Of a DNA stretch of 64,000 nucleotides, positions 62,601 through 64,000 are shown one piece after another. The notes beneath the pieces were generated by a model that had not been told where the DNA came from, did not search any database, and saw nothing but the letters and a program-made list of their open reading frames with translations. Within the stretch, counting starts at the first letter, position 1, and each line of letters starts with the position of its first letter. The translations under genes were made by a program, and so were the position numbers. The DNA comes from Aphodovivens avicola (GTDB taxonomy: Bacteria > Actinomycetota > Coriobacteriia > Coriobacteriales > Eggerthellaceae): contig DVGW01000049.1 of NCBI GenBank assembly GCA_018712515.1, positions 1 to 64,000 of the forward strand, read 5' to 3'.

Positions 62601-62718
62601 GGCATCTCCAATCTGTCGGATAAGGATATTGTACGTGCATCGCGGACGGATGCGGCGGGGATGGTTCGGGGAGCGCTGGGAAGAGGCGAGAGCAGTTTTG
62701 GTTTCCGGATGTTCGTGC

Positions 62719-64000
62719 CTACCAGAACAGCGCGTGCGCTTCGACGGTGGCGTAGTCGGGGGCGCCATAGGCGATGCATTCGAACGGGACGCTCTGCCCC
62801 GGTTCGGGAATGTCGACGTAGGTGCTGTTTCCGTAGATGATGGAGCCTGCTTCGTCGCGCAGGACGATGACAACCGCTACATCGTTCGCTAGCTCGGGGA
62901 TAGTTCCCTTGGACATGGCTACCTCGCCGGTGAAGCTCGTGTCTCCAAATCCGGATTCTGCTTCTGTTACAGACGAAAAGGCGAAGACAGGGCGAGCATC
63001 TTCGCCGTCGGTAATGTTGTAGTCGTCGGGTGTTCCGAGGGCGAACTCGACGGAATCAGGTGCCGTTCCGTTTCCTGCCGGAGCGCCGAAATAGAGGGTT
63101 TCACCAGGCCCGATAGAGGAAAGCACCTGGGGCTGCGAGAACACCACCGAGCCGTCTGATGATCGTCCGGTGATGACGACTTCAGGGAAGTCGATGGTTT
63201 CGGAGTCGCTGGGATTGCGGATGGCGAAAGCGTAGCTGATATAGCCGTTCGAAGCGGGAGACCAGCCCGACTCAATGAGTTCAAGTTGCGCAGGCTCGGC
63301 GGGACTATGAGCGGTATCCGTTTTCCCGGCGATGTCGGTATTGGGCTCGCCGCCGATCATGCTTTCCGACGGGCCAACTGCATCGTCGTCGATTTCGTTC
63401 GAGGACGCAGATGGCGCAGCGTCGCTGGAGGACGAGTCCTTCGACTGCAACGCCGAAATGACTGAAGCCGCACCTATGGAAATGACAGCGATAAGCGCGA
63501 TAGTGAGCAGTGCAAATCGGATGGAACGATAGCTTGGGTGCTGGGCCTCTGGAGTCCGAAAGGCTTGCGGGGATGCGGGGGCCTTCTGCATTGGCCTATC
63601 GCCATCGGTTGAGCGGCTATCCTGCACAGGCTGGTCGAGCGTGTCGCGATGATCGGAAACGGGACCTTTGGACAATGCGGGTGCAGCCTGGGCGGCATGT
63701 CCGTCGTTTTCCTCGAGGGCTTTCTTCGCGGCTTGCGCAAACTCTGCCGCAGTTTGATAACGCGCCATGCGATCGAAGGCGCACGCTCGCTCGATAACTT
63801 CCTGCAGGCGGGGCGAAACGGAGGCGGGATCGCAAAGCAGACGATGGTAGATCTCGTCTTCCGAATCGCCCGGTCTCGCCCCGGTGAGCATGAATCCCAG
63901 AAGCCTTCCGAGCGAGTAGACATCTGCGCGGGCGTCCGCTTCGGCGAACCCGTGCTGCTCGGGCGCGGCGAACCCCCACGTTCCTTGGGCGGCGTCGTCG
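62719..64000 (-). CDS. Ser/Thr protein kinase with C-terminal FxLYD-like domain (partial)
   Basis: The 3' part of a gene that runs off the right edge; 427 codons visible. The visible kinase part begins just before the activation-segment end: GTWGFAAPEQHGF (APE) then ARADVYSLGRLLGFMLTG (DxxSLG), and the lobe ends near YQTAAEFAQAAKKAL. A juxtamembrane linker, one helix (FALLTIALIAVISIGAASVI), a Ser/Asp-rich spacer and an FxLYD-type beta domain (SNGYISYAFAIRNPSDSETI) follow. A transmembrane Hanks-type kinase with an extracytoplasmic sensor is inferred. The catalytic loop is outside the window. Confidence 0.88.
   Translation of the reverse strand, partial: DDAAQGTWGFAAPEQHGFAEADARADVYSLGRLLGFMLTGARPGDSEDEIYHRLLCDPASVSPRLQEVIERACAFDRMARYQTAAEFAQAAKKALEENDGHAAQAAPALSKGPVSDHRDTLDQPVQDSRSTDGDRPMQKAPASPQAFRTPEAQHPSYRSIRFALLTIALIAVISIGAASVISALQSKDSSSSDAAPSASSNEIDDDAVGPSESMIGGEPNTDIAGKTDTAHSPAEPAQLELIESGWSPASNGYISYAFAIRNPSDSETIDFPEVVITGRSSDGSVVFSQPQVLSSIGPGETLYFGAPAGNGTAPDSVEFALGTPDDYNITDGEDARPVFAFSSVTEAESGFGDTSFTGEVAMSKGTIPELANDVAVVIVLRDEAGSIIYGNSTYVDIPEPGQSVPFECIAYGAPDYATVEAHALFW

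Noticed and set aside
1..64000. tRNA, rRNA, CRISPR arrays, insertion sequences, integrases
   Set aside because: None could be recognised on either strand; direct and inverted repeats seen are not spaced like CRISPR.

Overview
The window is high-GC, tightly packed bacterial chromosome. Gene content suggests an anaerobic gut actinobacterium of the Coriobacteriia, probably Eggerthellaceae (Eggerthella/Gordonibacter-like). The clues are a folate-branch C1 cluster (fhs-fchA-folD), a LysR-controlled molybdopterin oxidoreductase with its own 4Fe-4S shuttle and permease, a TsaB-RimI-TsaD fusion, a RecJ-helicase fusion and many short palindromic repeats between and inside genes. The family assignment is inference from gene content and style; no rRNA, tRNA, CRISPR array, integrase or transposase was seen.

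Layout. 1-6487: palindromic repeat, MATE exporter, BioY, FabH, a two-component system on the minus strand, CoaX. 6492-10420: YkgJ-type Cys-cluster protein and fhs, fchA, folD. 10981-17075: a large cell-wall-anchored subtilase and an MFS transporter fused to two CBS domains. 17204-26535: an M24 peptidase and a LysR regulator (minus), diverging from an operon for a cytoplasmic molybdopterin oxidoreductase, a four-cluster ferredoxin-like subunit and a GntP-type permease, followed by an NCS1-type permease behind a structured leader. 26679-30684: tsaE, the tsaB-rimI-tsaD fusion and an Asp/Glu racemase-like gene. 30681-36254: TetR regulator diverging from an FtsX-type ABC transporter, then a lipocalin-like protein. 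36499-40362: SWIM-SNF2 helicase. 40685-44049: a visibly AT-richer accessory island (XRE regulator, small membrane proteins, DUF6273-like lipoprotein). 44379-50917: RecJ-helicase fusion, RelA/SpoT, MBL hydrolase. 51233-53122: Pit phosphate transporter and DUF47/PhoU-like partner. 53264-62600: phospholipase C-like protein, Atg22-type MFS, ABC exporter, two nucleobase permeases, YjeF-N protein, zinc-type macrodomain ADP-ribosyl hydrolase. The right edge cuts a Ser/Thr kinase.

How the parts fit. The C1 genes convert formate and THF to methylene-THF. tsaE and the fusion gene supply most of the t6A37 tRNA modification machinery plus RimI in two translationally coupled cistrons. recJ-helicase and relA share an ATGA overlap. 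The Mo-oxidoreductase operon looks like a substrate-specific respiratory or reductive module: regulator, catalytic subunit, electron shuttle, uptake. Six near-identical hairpins with TGAGAAAAAG arms are scattered through the window, and two of them provide the stop codon of the gene they follow. A second palindromic repeat family occurs inside the tsaB-rimI-tsaD reading frame and supplies an insert and part of a linker. Functions were assigned by reading motifs by eye; no database search was possible.
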